A stretch of DNA of 34,247 nt from Rhodopseudomonas sp. BR0M22 (GTDB lineage Bacteria; Pseudomonadota; Alphaproteobacteria; Rhizobiales; Xanthobacteraceae): assembly GCF_010907035.1 (NCBI RefSeq), contig NZ_QUMK01000064.1, positions 1 to 34,247 of the forward strand, read 5' to 3'. The notes below the pieces were generated by a model. It did not search any database and had not been told where the DNA came from. It saw only the letters and a program-made list of their open reading frames with translations. The position numbers and the translations under genes were made by a program. Of the stretch, positions 8,065 to 16,595 are shown one piece after another (position 1 is the stretch's first letter; every line of letters begins with the position of its first letter).

Positions 8065-9153
8065 ATGGCCGACGCCTCCGTCCCAGCAACCAGTCAGGAT
8101 GACATCGCCACCGTCGTCGCGACGTTGGCGCAGCGTCAGAGCGGCCGGCCGCCGAGCAAGCCGCTCAGCGGGCCGAAGCGCGCCGCGATCCTGATGCTGG
8201 CGCTCGGCGAACAATATGGCGGCAAGATCTGGAGCCTGCTCGACGACGACGAAGTGCGCGAGCTGTCCTCGGTGATGTCGACGCTCGGCACCATCGAGCC
8301 GGAAACCGTCGAGGATCTGCTGCTCGAATTCGTGTCGCGAATGTCGGCGTCCGGCGCGCTGATGGGCAACTACGACGCCACCGAGCGGCTGCTGCAGAGA
8401 TATCTGCCGGCCGACCGCGTCTCGGGCATCATGGAAGAAATCCGCGGTCCCGCCGGCCGCAACATGTGGGAGAAGCTCTCCAACGTCTCCGAAGAGGTGC
8501 TCGCCAACTATCTGAAGAACGAGTACCCGCAGACCACCGCTGTGGTGCTGTCGAAGCTGAAGCCGGAGCACGCCGCCAAGGTGCTGGCGATCCTGCCCGA
8601 GGATATGGCGCTCGACGTCATCAACCGCATGCTGCGGATGGAGTCGGTGCAGAAGGAAGTGATCGAGAGCGTCGAGAAGACGCTGCGCTCCGAATTCATG
8701 TCGAACCTGTCGCAGACCCGCCGCCGCGACGCCCACGAGGTGATGGCGGAGATCTTCAACAATTTCGACCGCCAGACCGAGACCCGCTTCATCACCTCGC
8801 TGGAAGAGGACAACCGCGAGTCCGCCGAGCGCATCAAGGCGCTGATGTTCACCTTCGACGATCTGGTCAAGCTCGACGCCGGCTCGGCGCAGACGCTGAT
8901 GCGCAACATCGACAAGGACAAGCTGGCGATCGCGCTGAAGAGCGCCAACGAGGAGGTCCGCGGCTTCTTCCTCGGCAACATGTCGTCGCGCGCCGGCAAG
9001 ATGCTGCTCGACGACATGGCCGCACTCGGTCCGGTGCGACTGCGCGATGTCGATGAAGCACAGGCGCTGCTCGTCAATCTCGCCAAGGATCTCGCCGCCA
9101 AGGGTGAGATCGTGCTGACCAAGAACCGCGCTGACGACGAATTGGTGTACTGA
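8065..9153 (+). CDS. fliG: Flagellar motor switch protein FliG
   Basis: FliG links the MS ring to the C ring and takes up torque from the stator. The 362-residue length is somewhat longer than the usual 330-340, owing to an N-terminal extension of about 35 residues. The core starts at [14 protein letters not shown]. The middle domain shows [20 protein letters not shown], the local form of the EHPQ patch (Tyr for His). The C-terminal motor domain ([20 protein letters not shown], then [14 protein letters not shown]) carries charged residues that meet MotA. The start is 6 bp after fliF, and the stop codon overlaps the fliH start by 1 bp (TGATG), so translation is probably coupled. Confidence 0.96.
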   Translation: MADASVPATSQDDIATVVATLAQRQSGRPPSKPLSGPKRAAILMLALGEQYGGKIWSLLDDDEVRELSSVMSTLGTIEPETVEDLLLEFVSRMSASGALMGNYDATERLLQRYLPADRVSGIMEEIRGPAGRNMWEKLSNVSEEVLANYLKNEYPQTTAVVLSKLKPEHAAKVLAILPEDMALDVINRMLRMESVQKEVIESVEKTLRSEFMSNLSQTRRRDAHEVMAEIFNNFDRQTETRFITSLEEDNRESAERIKALMFTFDDLVKLDAGSAQTLMRNIDKDKLAIALKSANEEVRGFFLGNMSSRAGKMLLDDMAALGPVRLRDVDEAQALLVNLAKDLAAKGEIVLTKNRADDELVY

Positions 9154-9779
9154 TGGCAGCTCCCGCGCAGAAATTCCTGTTCAACGACGATTTCGGGGCA
9201 CCGGAAAAGGCCAGCGAGAATACGATCGGGGCCGCCGAGCTGGCGCAGGCTGTCGCCGCCGCCGAGCAGCGCGGCTATCAGAACGGATTCGCCGCCGGTC
9301 AGAACGAGGCCGTGGTCGAGGCGCAGCGGCGCAGCGCGATGGCGCTGGAGCAGATCGCACAGGCGATGCACGTCATTGCCAGCGGGATCGGCGGTGTCGA
9401 AACCCGGATGGAGACCGAGGCGGTCGAAGTCGCGATCTCCGCCGCGCGCAAATTGTGTGGCGAGCTGATCGCCGCCGAGCCGCTCGCCGAGATCACCGCG
9501 CTGGTCGGCGATTGTTTCCGTCACTTGGTGGCGACGCCGCATCTGGTGGTGCGGATCAACGACGCGCTGTACGAGGCCGCGCGCGAACGCATCGAGCTGC
9601 TCGCCAAGCAGAGCGGCTTCGCCGGCCGTCTGGTTTTGCTGGCCGATCCGGAAATCGCCGGTGGTGACTGCAAGATCGAATGGGCCGACGGCGGCGTGGT
9701 GCTGGAGCGCGCCACGATCGAGGCCAAGATCGACGAATTGGTGGGCCGCTACATGGCGACCCGCAACAGCGGCCGATAA
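9153..9779 (+). CDS. fliH: Flagellar export regulator FliH (FlbE-type)
   Basis: This 208-residue protein occupies the place of FlbE/FliH in the Caulobacter fliF operon. FliH binds the FliI ATPase and FliN and controls entry of export substrates. The N-terminus has KFLFNDDFG, a short element common to the alphaproteobacterial version, followed by an Ala/Gln/Glu-rich helical region with GYQNGFAAGQNE, a GxxxG-like repeat, and a C-terminal domain (VVRINDALYEAARERIELLA to GDCKIEWADGGVVLE) typical of FliH/HrpE proteins. It starts in the fliG stop codon and ends 17 bp before fliN. Identity is strong by context and C-terminal motif; sequence conservation in this family is low. Confidence 0.85.
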   Translation: MAAPAQKFLFNDDFGAPEKASENTIGAAELAQAVAAAEQRGYQNGFAAGQNEAVVEAQRRSAMALEQIAQAMHVIASGIGGVETRMETEAVEVAISAARKLCGELIAAEPLAEITALVGDCFRHLVATPHLVVRINDALYEAARERIELLAKQSGFAGRLVLLADPEIAGGDCKIEWADGGVVLERATIEAKIDELVGRYMATRNSGR

Positions 9780-9796
9780 CAAGAGGAAGGTGAGAC

Positions 9797-10144
9797 ATGG
9801 GTGACAATGACGGCCAGGTGCCGCTTCCCGACCTCAACGGCACCGACTCGCCGCCCCTGGCCGACGTCGGCTATCAGGACGACGAACAAATCTCGCGCGT
9901 TGCCGCCGACCTCGAGGCGGTGTTCGACGTCCCGGTGCAGGTCTCGGCTGTGCTCGGCCGGTCGAAGATGGACGTCGGCGAGCTGCTCAAGCTGGGGCCC
10001 GGCGCGGTGCTGGAGCTCGATCGCCGCGTCGGCGAGGCGATCGACATCTATGTGAACAACCGTCTGGTGGCGCGCGGTGAAGTCGTGCTGGTCGAGGACA
10101 AGCTCGGCGTCACCATGACGGAAATCATCAAGGCGGACACCTAA
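9797..10144 (+). CDS. fliN: Flagellar motor switch protein FliN
   Basis: FliN is the base of the C ring and controls the direction or stopping of rotation. The 115 residues include a SpoA/surface presentation of antigens domain from about residue 38: VFDVPVQVSAVLGRSKMDVG, then ELLKLGPGAVLELDRRVGE and VNNRLVARGEVVLVEDKLGV. The first 35 residues are acidic and probably flexible. AGGAAGG at 9784-9790 is a good ribosome-binding site, 6 nt before the ATG. It sits between fliH and flbD with gaps of 17 and 47 bp, in the known operon order. Confidence 0.95.
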   Translation: MGDNDGQVPLPDLNGTDSPPLADVGYQDDEQISRVAADLEAVFDVPVQVSAVLGRSKMDVGELLKLGPGAVLELDRRVGEAIDIYVNNRLVARGEVVLVEDKLGVTMTEIIKADT

Positions 10145-10191
10145 ACGCGAAGCGCGCGGATTTCGCGCGGAAGGATATCCAGGAGCAACCC

Positions 10192-11571
10192 ATGCGGCTT
10201 CTCATTGTCGGCACCCTGAAGGGCCAGCTCACCACCGCGACCAAGATCGCGATCGACAACGGCGCGTCGGTCACCCACGCCGACGACAACGAACAGGCGA
10301 TGCGGGTACTGCGCGGCGGCAAGGGCGCCGACCTGCTGCTGGTCGATGTCGCGCTCGATATTCGCGATCTGGTGATGCGGCTGGAAGCCGAGCACATCCA
10401 TGTGCCGATCGTCGCCTGCGGCATTGCCTCCGATGCCCGCGCCGCGGTCGCCGCGATCCACGCCGGCGCCAAGGAGTACATCCCGCTGCCGCCGGATCCG
10501 GAGCTGATCGCTGCGGTGCTGGCTGCGGTGGCCAACGATTCCCGCGAACTGGTGTATCGCGACGACGCGATGGCGAAGGTGGTGAAGCTGGCACAGCAAA
10601 TCGCCGCTTCCGACGCCTCGGTGATGATTACAGGCGAGAGCGGCACCGGCAAGGAGGTGCTGGCGCGCTACGTCCACAGCCGTTCGAACCGCGCCAAGAA
10701 GCCGTTCATCAGCATCAACTGCGCAGCAATCCCCGAGCATCTGCTCGAGTCCGAACTGTTCGGTCACGAGAAGGGGGCCTTCACCGGCGCGGTGGCGCGC
10801 CGCATCGGCAAATTCGAGGAAGCCACTGGCGGTACGCTGCTGCTCGACGAAATCTCCGAGATGGATGTGCGGCTGCAATCCAAGCTGCTGCGCGCAATTC
10901 AGGAACGGGTGATCGACCGCGTCGGCGGCAAGAATCCGGTGCCGGTCGACATCCGCATCCTCGCCACCTCCAATCGCAATCTGTCCGAAGCGGTGCGCGA
11001 AGGTACGTTCCGCGAGGATCTGCTGTTCCGGCTCAACGTCGTCAATCTGAAGATTCCGCCGCTGCGCGAGCGGCCGGCCGACATCCTCGAGCTGGCGCAG
11101 CACTTCGCCAAGAAATACGCCGACGCCAACGGCGTGCCGCTCCGTCCGTTGTCGGCGGAAGCGCGCCGCGTGCTCACCACCAATCGCTGGCCGGGCAATG
11201 TCCGCGAACTGGAGAACACCATCCATCGCTCGGTGCTGATGGCGCAGGGCGACGAGATCGGTCCCGAGGCGATCATCACGCCCGATGGCGATCGGCTCGA
11301 TCAGGCGAAGACGCCTGCGGCGGTGGCGCACGCCACTTTCGCCGCCGAGCAGGTCACCCGCGCGCTGGTCGGCCGCACTGTCGCCGACGTCGAACGCGAT
11401 CTGATTCTGGAGACGCTGAAGCACTGCCTCGGCAACCGCACCCACGCTGCCAACATCCTCGGCATCTCGATCCGCACGCTGCGCAACAAGCTCAACGAAT
11501 ATGCCGACGGCGGCCTGCCGATCCCGCCCGCCGGTGGCGGCGAACCGCGCGCCTTCGTGCAGACCGCCTGA
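10192..11571 (+). CDS. flbD: Sigma-54-dependent flagellar regulator FlbD
   Basis: FlbD activates late (class III/IV) flagellar genes with sigma-54 RNA polymerase and can repress fliF. The 459 residues comprise a receiver-like domain (1-115), an AAA+ domain with Walker A GESGTGKE (Lys154) and the sigma-54 contact loop GAFTGA (195-200), and a C-terminal Fis-type helix-turn-helix (NRTHAANILGISIRTLRNKL). The receiver is atypical: LIVGTLKG replaces the acidic pair, and EYIPLPP stands where the conserved Lys-Pro is expected, although an Asp at residue 52 remains. The same features occur in Caulobacter FlbD, which is controlled by FliX rather than a typical kinase. AGGAG at 10181-10185 sets the ATG. 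It is the last gene of the operon. Confidence 0.93.
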   Translation: MRLLIVGTLKGQLTTATKIAIDNGASVTHADDNEQAMRVLRGGKGADLLLVDVALDIRDLVMRLEAEHIHVPIVACGIASDARAAVAAIHAGAKEYIPLPPDPELIAAVLAAVANDSRELVYRDDAMAKVVKLAQQIAASDASVMITGESGTGKEVLARYVHSRSNRAKKPFISINCAAIPEHLLESELFGHEKGAFTGAVARRIGKFEEATGGTLLLDEISEMDVRLQSKLLRAIQERVIDRVGGKNPVPVDIRILATSNRNLSEAVREGTFREDLLFRLNVVNLKIPPLRERPADILELAQHFAKKYADANGVPLRPLSAEARRVLTTNRWPGNVRELENTIHRSVLMAQGDEIGPEAIITPDGDRLDQAKTPAAVAHATFAAEQVTRALVGRTVADVERDLILETLKHCLGNRTHAANILGISIRTLRNKLNEYADGGLPIPPAGGGEPRAFVQTA

Positions 11572-12008
11572 GCGCCGCGCAGCGTCCTGTCTCGCCCTGA
11601 AGAGAGTCCTCCGGTCCCCTCTGGAAAGGTCTCTCCTCCGCCCCTCCTCCTGAAAGGAGGCGGGGCGGAGCGGGCAACTTCAAGCTCCGTTATTCTTGTG
11701 ACCGCCGCAGGCACGAGCCTGGAGTGACCGGCCCCCTGTCCGTCGTCCCCGATGGCACGCAAGTCCAGAATCGCGATCCAACAGGGCCGATGTCGATAAG
11801 CGGCGGCTGCGTCTTTTCATGCAGACGTCAGGGGGATGGATTTGGGGGCGTGCTCCAGCGCGCCTCGGAATGACGGCAATAAGCTCGCGCGAAGTATCAA
11901 GATCGAAGACGCGCCGTCCGCAATGAGGCGCGGCCGTTCCTCGTCGGCGAGCAGCTTGCTCGCTTGCCCGTGCAGGAAGAGGTCACGCGCGCCGGCGTCG
12001 CGCGATGC
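11572..12008. other. Gene-free stretch between flbD and the small nap-divergent gene
   Basis: No convincing gene was found in these 437 bp on either strand. The stretch begins with a GC-rich hairpin (11638-11668). Near 11850-11877 it holds a fragment ending in CGCGCCTCGGAATGACGG, which resembles the GGAATGAC end of the palindromic repeat at 20835-20935. It therefore looks like decayed repeat material. Confidence 0.5.
11638..11668 (+). terminator. GC-rich hairpin after flbD
   Basis: CCGCCCC (11638-11644) pairs with GGGGCGG (11662-11668), and CCTCC with GGAGG inside it, apart from one T:C mismatch. It starts 66 bp after the flbD stop. There is no T run, so it may be a Rho-type mRNA end or a repeat remnant rather than a simple intrinsic terminator. 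Confidence 0.4.
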
Positions 12009-12164
12009 TCACGAGTATTTCGGTGCGTCCGGGTTACGGAAGATTCGGATCGGGTCACCCGGTGTCAGCTTCGGCGCCGTCAGCACCGAATAAGCATATA
12101 GGGCCAGATAAGCGCAGGCGAGCGCACCGACCCCATAAAATGCCCAGATCGCCAGTCTCTTCAT
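12009..12164 (-). CDS. Small 51-residue membrane protein divergent from nap
   Basis: The minus strand encodes MKRLAIWAFYGVGALACAYL, then ALYAYSVLTAPKLTPGDP and IRIFRNPDAPKYS, ending in TGA. It has a short positive N-terminus, one membrane helix at about residues 5-28, and a polar C-terminal tail rich in Pro, so it is probably an inner-membrane protein with its tail outside. The composition is protein-like and unlike the Arg-rich shadow frames around it. ATG 12164 is the only standard start in the frame before an upstream stop; no clear ribosome-binding site precedes it. The gene is divergent from napE with 166 bp between the starts, and the FNR/FixK box lies about midway, so shared oxygen control is plausible. 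I do not recognise the family; a role linked to nitrate respiration is inference. Confidence 0.6.
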   Translation of the reverse strand: MKRLAIWAFYGVGALACAYLALYAYSVLTAPKLTPGDPIRIFRNPDAPKYS

Positions 12165-12232
12165 GTCGTTGTCATAGGTGCGGCCGGACAGTCCTGCAAG
12201 ATTGCCGACGAAGCCGACGAACGCGCGGATGT

Positions 12233-12246
12233 TTGATCTAGCTCAA
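12233..12246 (+). promoter_or_regulatory. FNR/FixK-type box before napE
   Basis: TTGATCTAGCTCAA matches the FNR/FixK consensus TTGAT-N4-ATCAA at 9 of 10 specified bases. Its centre (about 12239.5) is 91 bp before the napE ATG and 75 bp before the start of the divergent small gene. A class II site at -41.5 would put the nap transcription start near 12281, just after the T-rich CATTTTA at 12268-12274. Low-oxygen activation of nap by an FNR-type factor is the expected role. Confidence 0.75.
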
Positions 12247-12330
12247 GCCGTCCTTGCCTGAACAGAGCATTTTACCGCCGGGCACCGGCCCCGATGCCGG
12301 CCATCCTTATCCCTTCCCCCGAGATTCATC

Positions 12331-12504
12331 ATGTCGGCTCACCGCCAAGGCGGCGGCGATCGCATGCGCCGTCGGCGCATGGAGATCTTCGCCTTCGTGT
12401 TCCTCACCTTCGTGCTGATGCCCGCACTCGCGGTCGGCGCTGTCGGCAGCTACGGCCTCGGCGTGTGGATCTATCAGAGCATCGCCGGGCCCCCGACCCA
12501 CTGA
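12331..12504 (+). CDS. napE: Periplasmic nitrate reductase subunit NapE
   Basis: This 57-residue inner-membrane protein is the first gene of napEDABC. It begins with a basic, polar segment (MSAHRQGGGDRMRRRRMEIF) followed by a single membrane helix (AFVFLTFVLMPALAVGAVGS) and YGLGVWIYQSIAGPP, the typical NapE C-terminus with its conserved Gly-Val-Trp. NapE is a small helper of unknown exact role in many alphaproteobacterial nap operons. It is too short to stand out in routine ORF lists and overlaps an Arg/Ser-rich frame that should not be called. The gap to napD is 20 bp. Confidence 0.9.
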   Translation: MSAHRQGGGDRMRRRRMEIFAFVFLTFVLMPALAVGAVGSYGLGVWIYQSIAGPPTH

Positions 12505-12524
12505 AATCGATTGGAGCATCGACC

Positions 12525-12839
12525 ATGACCCAGCACACCATCGATCGCCGGTCGCTGTTCGCCGGCCGGCTCGCCAATCCGGATCCGGTGGTCAGGCCAC
12601 CCGGGGGCGAGATCGCCAGCATTCTGGTTCAGGCGCGGCCGGACCGGCTCGCCGAAGTCGAAGCCGCGATCGTCGCGCTCGATGGCTGCGAAGTTCACGG
12701 TCGCGATCCGCGCGGCAAGCTCGTCGTGGTGATCGATGCACCGTCCGCCGGTCAGATCGGCGAGCGCCTCACGACCATCTCGCTGCTGCCGGATGTGTAT
12801 GCCGCCTCGCTGGTGTTTCACGCCCTCGAGGCCAACTAA
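12525..12839 (+). CDS. napD: NapA maturation chaperone NapD
   Basis: NapD is a cytoplasmic chaperone that binds the Tat signal peptide of NapA and holds back export until the cofactor is inserted. The 104 residues show a ferredoxin-like fold pattern: EIASILVQARPDRLAEVEAA, then VALDGCEVHGRDPRGKLVVV and ERLTTISLLPDVYAASLVFH, the last being the family hallmark. The N-terminus (MTQHTIDRRSLFAGRLANPD) is a longer lead than in E. coli NapD. It resembles a DRRxLF twin-Arg-like string but lacks a hydrophobic core, so it is not a signal peptide. GGAG at 12513-12516 lies 8 nt before the ATG at 12525; an upstream in-frame start at 12294 is excluded because it would overlap napE. It is 24 bp before napA. 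Confidence 0.92.
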   Translation: MTQHTIDRRSLFAGRLANPDPVVRPPGGEIASILVQARPDRLAEVEAAIVALDGCEVHGRDPRGKLVVVIDAPSAGQIGERLTTISLLPDVYAASLVFHALEAN

Positions 12840-12863
12840 GCACCGCGACCGAAGGACAGACTG

Positions 12864-15368
12864 ATGAGCACGACCAAACTCGATCGCCGCCAGGTGCTGA
12901 AACTCGAAGCCGCCGCGATGGCGGCGCTCGCCGGCGGGGTGACGCTGCCCGCCGCCGCCGCCAACCTCGTCACCGAGCGGTCCAGCTCCGAACTGAAATG
13001 GGACAAGGCGGCGTGCCGCTTCTGCGGCACCGGCTGCAGTGTGATGGTCGCCACCAAGGACGGACGCGTCGTCGCTACCCACGGCGACTCCAAGTCGGAG
13101 GTCAATCGCGGCCTCAACTGCGTGAAGGGCTACTTCCTTTCGAAGATCATGTACGGCCACGATCGCCTGACGCAGCCGATGCTGCGCAAGACGAACGGCG
13201 TGTACGACAAGAACGGCGAGTTCACCCCGGTGTCGTGGACCGAGGCGTTCGACGTCATGGCCGAGAAATTCAAGTCGGCGCTGAAGAAGCGCGGCCCGAG
13301 CGGAGTCGGCATGTTCGGCTCCGGGCAGTGGACGGTGTGGGAAGGCTATGCCGCGTCGAAGCTGTTCAAGGCCGGCTTCCGCTCCAACAACATTGATCCA
13401 AACGCGCGGCACTGCATGGCCTCCGCGGTGGCGGGCATGATGCGGACCTTCGGCATCGACGAGCCGATGGGGTGTTACGACGACATCGAGGCCGCCGACG
13501 CGTTCGTGCTGTGGGGCTCCAACATGGCGGAGATGCATCCGCTGCTGTGGACGCGCGTCACCGACCGGCGGCTGTCGGCGCCGCACGTCAAGGTCGCGGT
13601 GCTGTCGACCTTCGAGCATCGCTCGTTCGAGCTGGCCGACATCGGCATGGTGTTCAAGCCGCAGACCGATTTGTATCTGCTCAACGCCATCGCCAACCAC
13701 ATCATCACCACCGGCCGGGTCAATCGCGATTTCGTCGACAAGCACACCGTGTTCAAGCGCGGCCAGACCGACATCGGCTACGGTCTGCGGCCGGAGCATC
13801 CGCTGCAGAAGGCGGCGACCGGCGCCGCCAAAGCCAACGACTCCACCGACATGACGTTCGAGGAGTACGCCAAGTTCGTCTCGGACTACACGATCGAGAA
13901 GGCCGCGCAGATGTCCGGCGTGCCGGCGGGGCGCATCCTGGCGATGGCCGAGCTGTATGCCGACCCGAAGGTCAAGGTCACCAGCTTCTGGACCATGGGT
14001 TTCAATCAGCACACCCGCGGGGTGTGGGCCAACAACCTCGTCTACAACATCCACCTGCTGACCGGAAAGATCTCAGAGCCCGGCAACAGTCCGTTCTCGC
14101 TCACCGGTCAGCCGTCGGCCTGCGGCACCGCGCGCGAGGTCGGCACCTTCTCACACCGCCTGCCGGCCGACATGGTGGTGACCAACAAGGCGCATCGCGA
14201 CGTGGCCGAGCGGATTTGGAAGCTGCCGGAGGGCACCATTCCGGACAAGCCCGGCTATCACGCCGTGCTGCAGAGCCGGATGCTGAAGGACGGCAAGCTC
14301 AACGCCTACTGGATTCAGGTCAACAACAATCTGCAGGCCGGTCCGAACACCAACGAAGAGACTTATCCCGGCTATCGCAACCCCGAGAATTTCATCGTGG
14401 TGTCGGACGCCTATCCGTCGGTCACTGCTCTCGCGGCCGACTTGATCCTTCCGACCGCCATGTGGGTGGAGAAGGAGGGCGCTTACGGGAATGCCGAACG
14501 CCGAACCCAGTTCTGGCACCAACTCGTCAGTGCGCCGGGCGACTCTCGCTCCGACCTGTGGCAGTTGATGGAGTTCTCCAAGCGCTTCACGGTCGAGGAG
14601 GTGTGGCCCGAGGACCTGATCGCCAAAAAGCCGGAGGTTCGCGGAAAGACTCTGTACGACGTGCTGTATCGCAATGGTCAGGTCGACAAATATCCGGTGT
14701 CGGATCTCGAAGCTGGCCACCTCAATCAGGAATCCAACGAGTTCGGCTTCTACGTGCAGAAGGGGCTGTTCGAGGAATACGCCAGTTTTGGCCGCGGCCA
14801 CGGCCACGATCTCGCGCCGTTCGATATGTATCACAAGGAGCGTGGGCTGCGCTGGCCGGTGGTCAACGGTCAGGAGACTCGCTGGCGGTTTCGCGAGGGC
14901 TCCGATCCTTATGTCGGCAGTGGCAGCGGAGTGCAGTTTTACGGCCACAGGGATGGCCGTGCCCGGATTTTCGCGCTGCCCTACGAGCCGCCGGCGGAAT
15001 CGCCGGATACGGACTATCCGTTCTGGCTGTCGACCGGCCGCGTGCTGGAGCACTGGCATTCCGGCACGATGACGCGGCGGGTGCCCGAACTCTACAAGGC
15101 GTTCCCGGAAGCGGTCTGCTTCATTCACCCCGACGACGCATCGGCGCTGAAGCTGCACCGCGGCGACGAGGTCAAGGTGCAATCGCGGCGTGGCTTCATC
15201 CGCGCGCGGGTCGAGACCCGCGGTCGCGACCGGCCCCCGCGTGGCCTGGTGTTCGTGCCGTGGTTCGACGAGTCCAAGCTGATCAACAAGGTGACGCTGG
15301 ACGCCACCGATCCGATCTCGCTGCAGACCGACTTCAAGAAATGCGCCGTGCGCATCGAGAAGGTGTGA
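12864..15368 (+). CDS. napA: Periplasmic nitrate reductase catalytic subunit NapA
   Basis: NapA reduces nitrate to nitrite in the periplasm using a bis-MGD molybdenum cofactor and one [4Fe-4S] cluster. The 834 residues are full length. A Tat signal peptide ([20 protein letters not shown]) leads to a probable AAA cleavage site near residue 33. The cluster is bound by Cys51, 54, 58 and 86 (CRFCGTGC...NCVKG), and Lys88 is the conserved electron-relay residue. The molybdenum ligand is Cys184 in NARHCMASA. Later motifs are the molydopterin-family [13 protein letters not shown] and a C-terminal dinucleotide-binding domain ([19 protein letters not shown]). The neighbours napD and napB on either side, within 24 and 5 bp, complete the operon. 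The 526-residue minus-strand frame within it is a coding shadow. Confidence 0.98.
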   Translation: MSTTKLDRRQVLKLEAAAMAALAGGVTLPAAAANLVTERSSSELKWDKAACRFCGTGCSVMVATKDGRVVATHGDSKSEVNRGLNCVKGYFLSKIMYGHDRLTQPMLRKTNGVYDKNGEFTPVSWTEAFDVMAEKFKSALKKRGPSGVGMFGSGQWTVWEGYAASKLFKAGFRSNNIDPNARHCMASAVAGMMRTFGIDEPMGCYDDIEAADAFVLWGSNMAEMHPLLWTRVTDRRLSAPHVKVAVLSTFEHRSFELADIGMVFKPQTDLYLLNAIANHIITTGRVNRDFVDKHTVFKRGQTDIGYGLRPEHPLQKAATGAAKANDSTDMTFEEYAKFVSDYTIEKAAQMSGVPAGRILAMAELYADPKVKVTSFWTMGFNQHTRGVWANNLVYNIHLLTGKISEPGNSPFSLTGQPSACGTAREVGTFSHRLPADMVVTNKAHRDVAERIWKLPEGTIPDKPGYHAVLQSRMLKDGKLNAYWIQVNNNLQAGPNTNEETYPGYRNPENFIVVSDAYPSVTALAADLILPTAMWVEKEGAYGNAERRTQFWHQLVSAPGDSRSDLWQLMEFSKRFTVEEVWPEDLIAKKPEVRGKTLYDVLYRNGQVDKYPVSDLEAGHLNQESNEFGFYVQKGLFEEYASFGRGHGHDLAPFDMYHKERGLRWPVVNGQETRWRFREGSDPYVGSGSGVQFYGHRDGRARIFALPYEPPAESPDTDYPFWLSTGRVLEHWHSGTMTRRVPELYKAFPEAVCFIHPDDASALKLHRGDEVKVQSRRGFIRARVETRGRDRPPRGLVFVPWFDESKLINKVTLDATDPISLQTDFKKCAVRIEKV

Positions 15369-15373
15369 ACGCC

Positions 15374-15859
15374 ATGAAGATCCGATTCAAAAGCGTCCGC
15401 CGGTTCTTCGTTGCGCTGGCCGTCGTCGTGAGCGCGAGCGCAACCTCGCTGATCGCGGAGCCCCTTTCATCGCCGCTGCGCGGCACCACGCCGCTCGACG
15501 AAGTGGCACCGGCTCCGCTGATCACGCCGCTCAAGAATTCCGCCGAGCGCGAAGTGCGTAACTATCCAGAGCAACCGCCGGTGATTCCGCACAGCACCGA
15601 CGGTTATCAGATCGACCTCAACAGCAACAAATGCCTGAGCTGTCACGCCCGCGCCCGCACCGGCGAGTCGCGAGCGCCGATGCTGAGCATCACCCACTTC
15701 ATGGATCGAGAAGGGCAGTTTCTCGCCACGGTGTCGCCGCGGCGCTACTTTTGCACGCAATGCCATGTGCCGCAGCACGTCGTCCGGGCGCCCGTCGAAA
15801 ACGACTTCATCGATATCGACTCGCTCCTGAATGCGGCGGCGCCGGGAGCGCGGCGATGA
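15374..15859 (+). CDS. napB: Diheme cytochrome NapB
   Basis: NapB is the small periplasmic electron-transfer subunit that passes electrons from NapC to NapA. The 161 residues start with an export signal ([20 protein letters not shown], cleaved near [10 protein letters not shown]). Two c-type heme sites are present: Cys87-Leu-Ser-Cys-His91 and Cys127-Thr-Gln-Cys-His131. Further His residues (ITHF, HVPQHVV) can serve as distal ligands. The sequence [19 protein letters not shown] is a strong family signature. It begins 5 bp after napA and its stop overlaps the napC start (ATGA), so translation is coupled. Confidence 0.96.
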   Translation: MKIRFKSVRRFFVALAVVVSASATSLIAEPLSSPLRGTTPLDEVAPAPLITPLKNSAEREVRNYPEQPPVIPHSTDGYQIDLNSNKCLSCHARARTGESRAPMLSITHFMDREGQFLATVSPRRYFCTQCHVPQHVVRAPVENDFIDIDSLLNAAAPGARR

Positions 15860-16497
15860 CGACGACTGACCCGTCTTCGGCGCCGCACGGGGCGCCGCGC
15901 GAAGGCCGCCGTGGGTTTCTGCGGGAGCTGTGGCATGTGCTGAGCCGGCCGAGTTCTGTGTTCAGCCTCGGGGCGCTGGTGATCGCCGGTTTCGTCGCCG
16001 GCGTGGTGTTCTGGGGCGGCTTCAACACCGCGCTGGAGGCGACCAACACGGAGAAGTTCTGCACCGGCTGTCACGAGATGCGCGACAATGTATTCGCTGA
16101 GCTGAAGTCCACCATTCACTTCTCCAACCGCTCAGGCGTGCGTGCGACCTGCCCGGACTGCCATGTGCCGCACAATTGGACCGACAAGATCGGCCGCAAG
16201 ATGCAGGCCTCGAAGGAGGTCTGGGGGCATCTGTTCGGTTCGATCGATACGCCCGAGAAGTTCGCCGACCGCCGTCTGGAGCTGGCGCTGCACGAATGGG
16301 CGCGATTCAAGGCGAATAATTCGCTGGAATGTCGCAACTGCCACAGCACCGAATCGATGGACGTCACCAAGCAGTCGCCGCGCGCCGCTGTCGCCCATTC
16401 CGCCTACCTGTTCAACGGTGAAAAGACCTGTATCGACTGCCACAAGGGCATCGCTCACCACCTGCCGGACATGCGCGGTGTGCCGGGCTGGCAGTAG
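15856..16497 (+). CDS. napC: Tetraheme quinol dehydrogenase NapC
   Basis: NapC (NapC/NirT family) is anchored in the inner membrane and oxidises quinol to feed NapB. The 213 residues contain one N-terminal membrane helix (about 36-54, [19 protein letters not shown]) and four CxxCH heme sites at Cys69-His73, Cys99-His103, Cys159-His163 and Cys192-His196. [19 protein letters not shown] is the usual first-heme context. It is the last gene of napEDABC. No napF, napG or napH is present next to it, so quinol enters through NapC alone. The start is the ATG that overlaps the napB stop. An upstream start at 15631 would lie inside napB and is rejected. Confidence 0.96.
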   Translation: MTTTDPSSAPHGAPREGRRGFLRELWHVLSRPSSVFSLGALVIAGFVAGVVFWGGFNTALEATNTEKFCTGCHEMRDNVFAELKSTIHFSNRSGVRATCPDCHVPHNWTDKIGRKMQASKEVWGHLFGSIDTPEKFADRRLELALHEWARFKANNSLECRNCHSTESMDVTKQSPRAAVAHSAYLFNGEKTCIDCHKGIAHHLPDMRGVPGWQ

Positions 16498-16595
16498 GTG
16501 ACACGGTGCGTTCGCCGGCTTGCACTGGCGGCACGAACAGCTAGCGTGCGAATCGTAGCGGGGCTGGCCTCGCCTTCGATTCATCCGCGAGCAAG

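Noticed and set aside
7315-8736. Long minus-strand frame over fliF and fliG
   Set aside because: It is a His/Arg/Gln-rich shadow of two certain flagellar genes, as is the frame at 10141-11445 opposite flbD.
12474-14054. A 526-codon minus-strand frame over napE, napD and napA
   Set aside because: Opposite genes have unmistakable Nap motifs; the frame has no recognisable domain.
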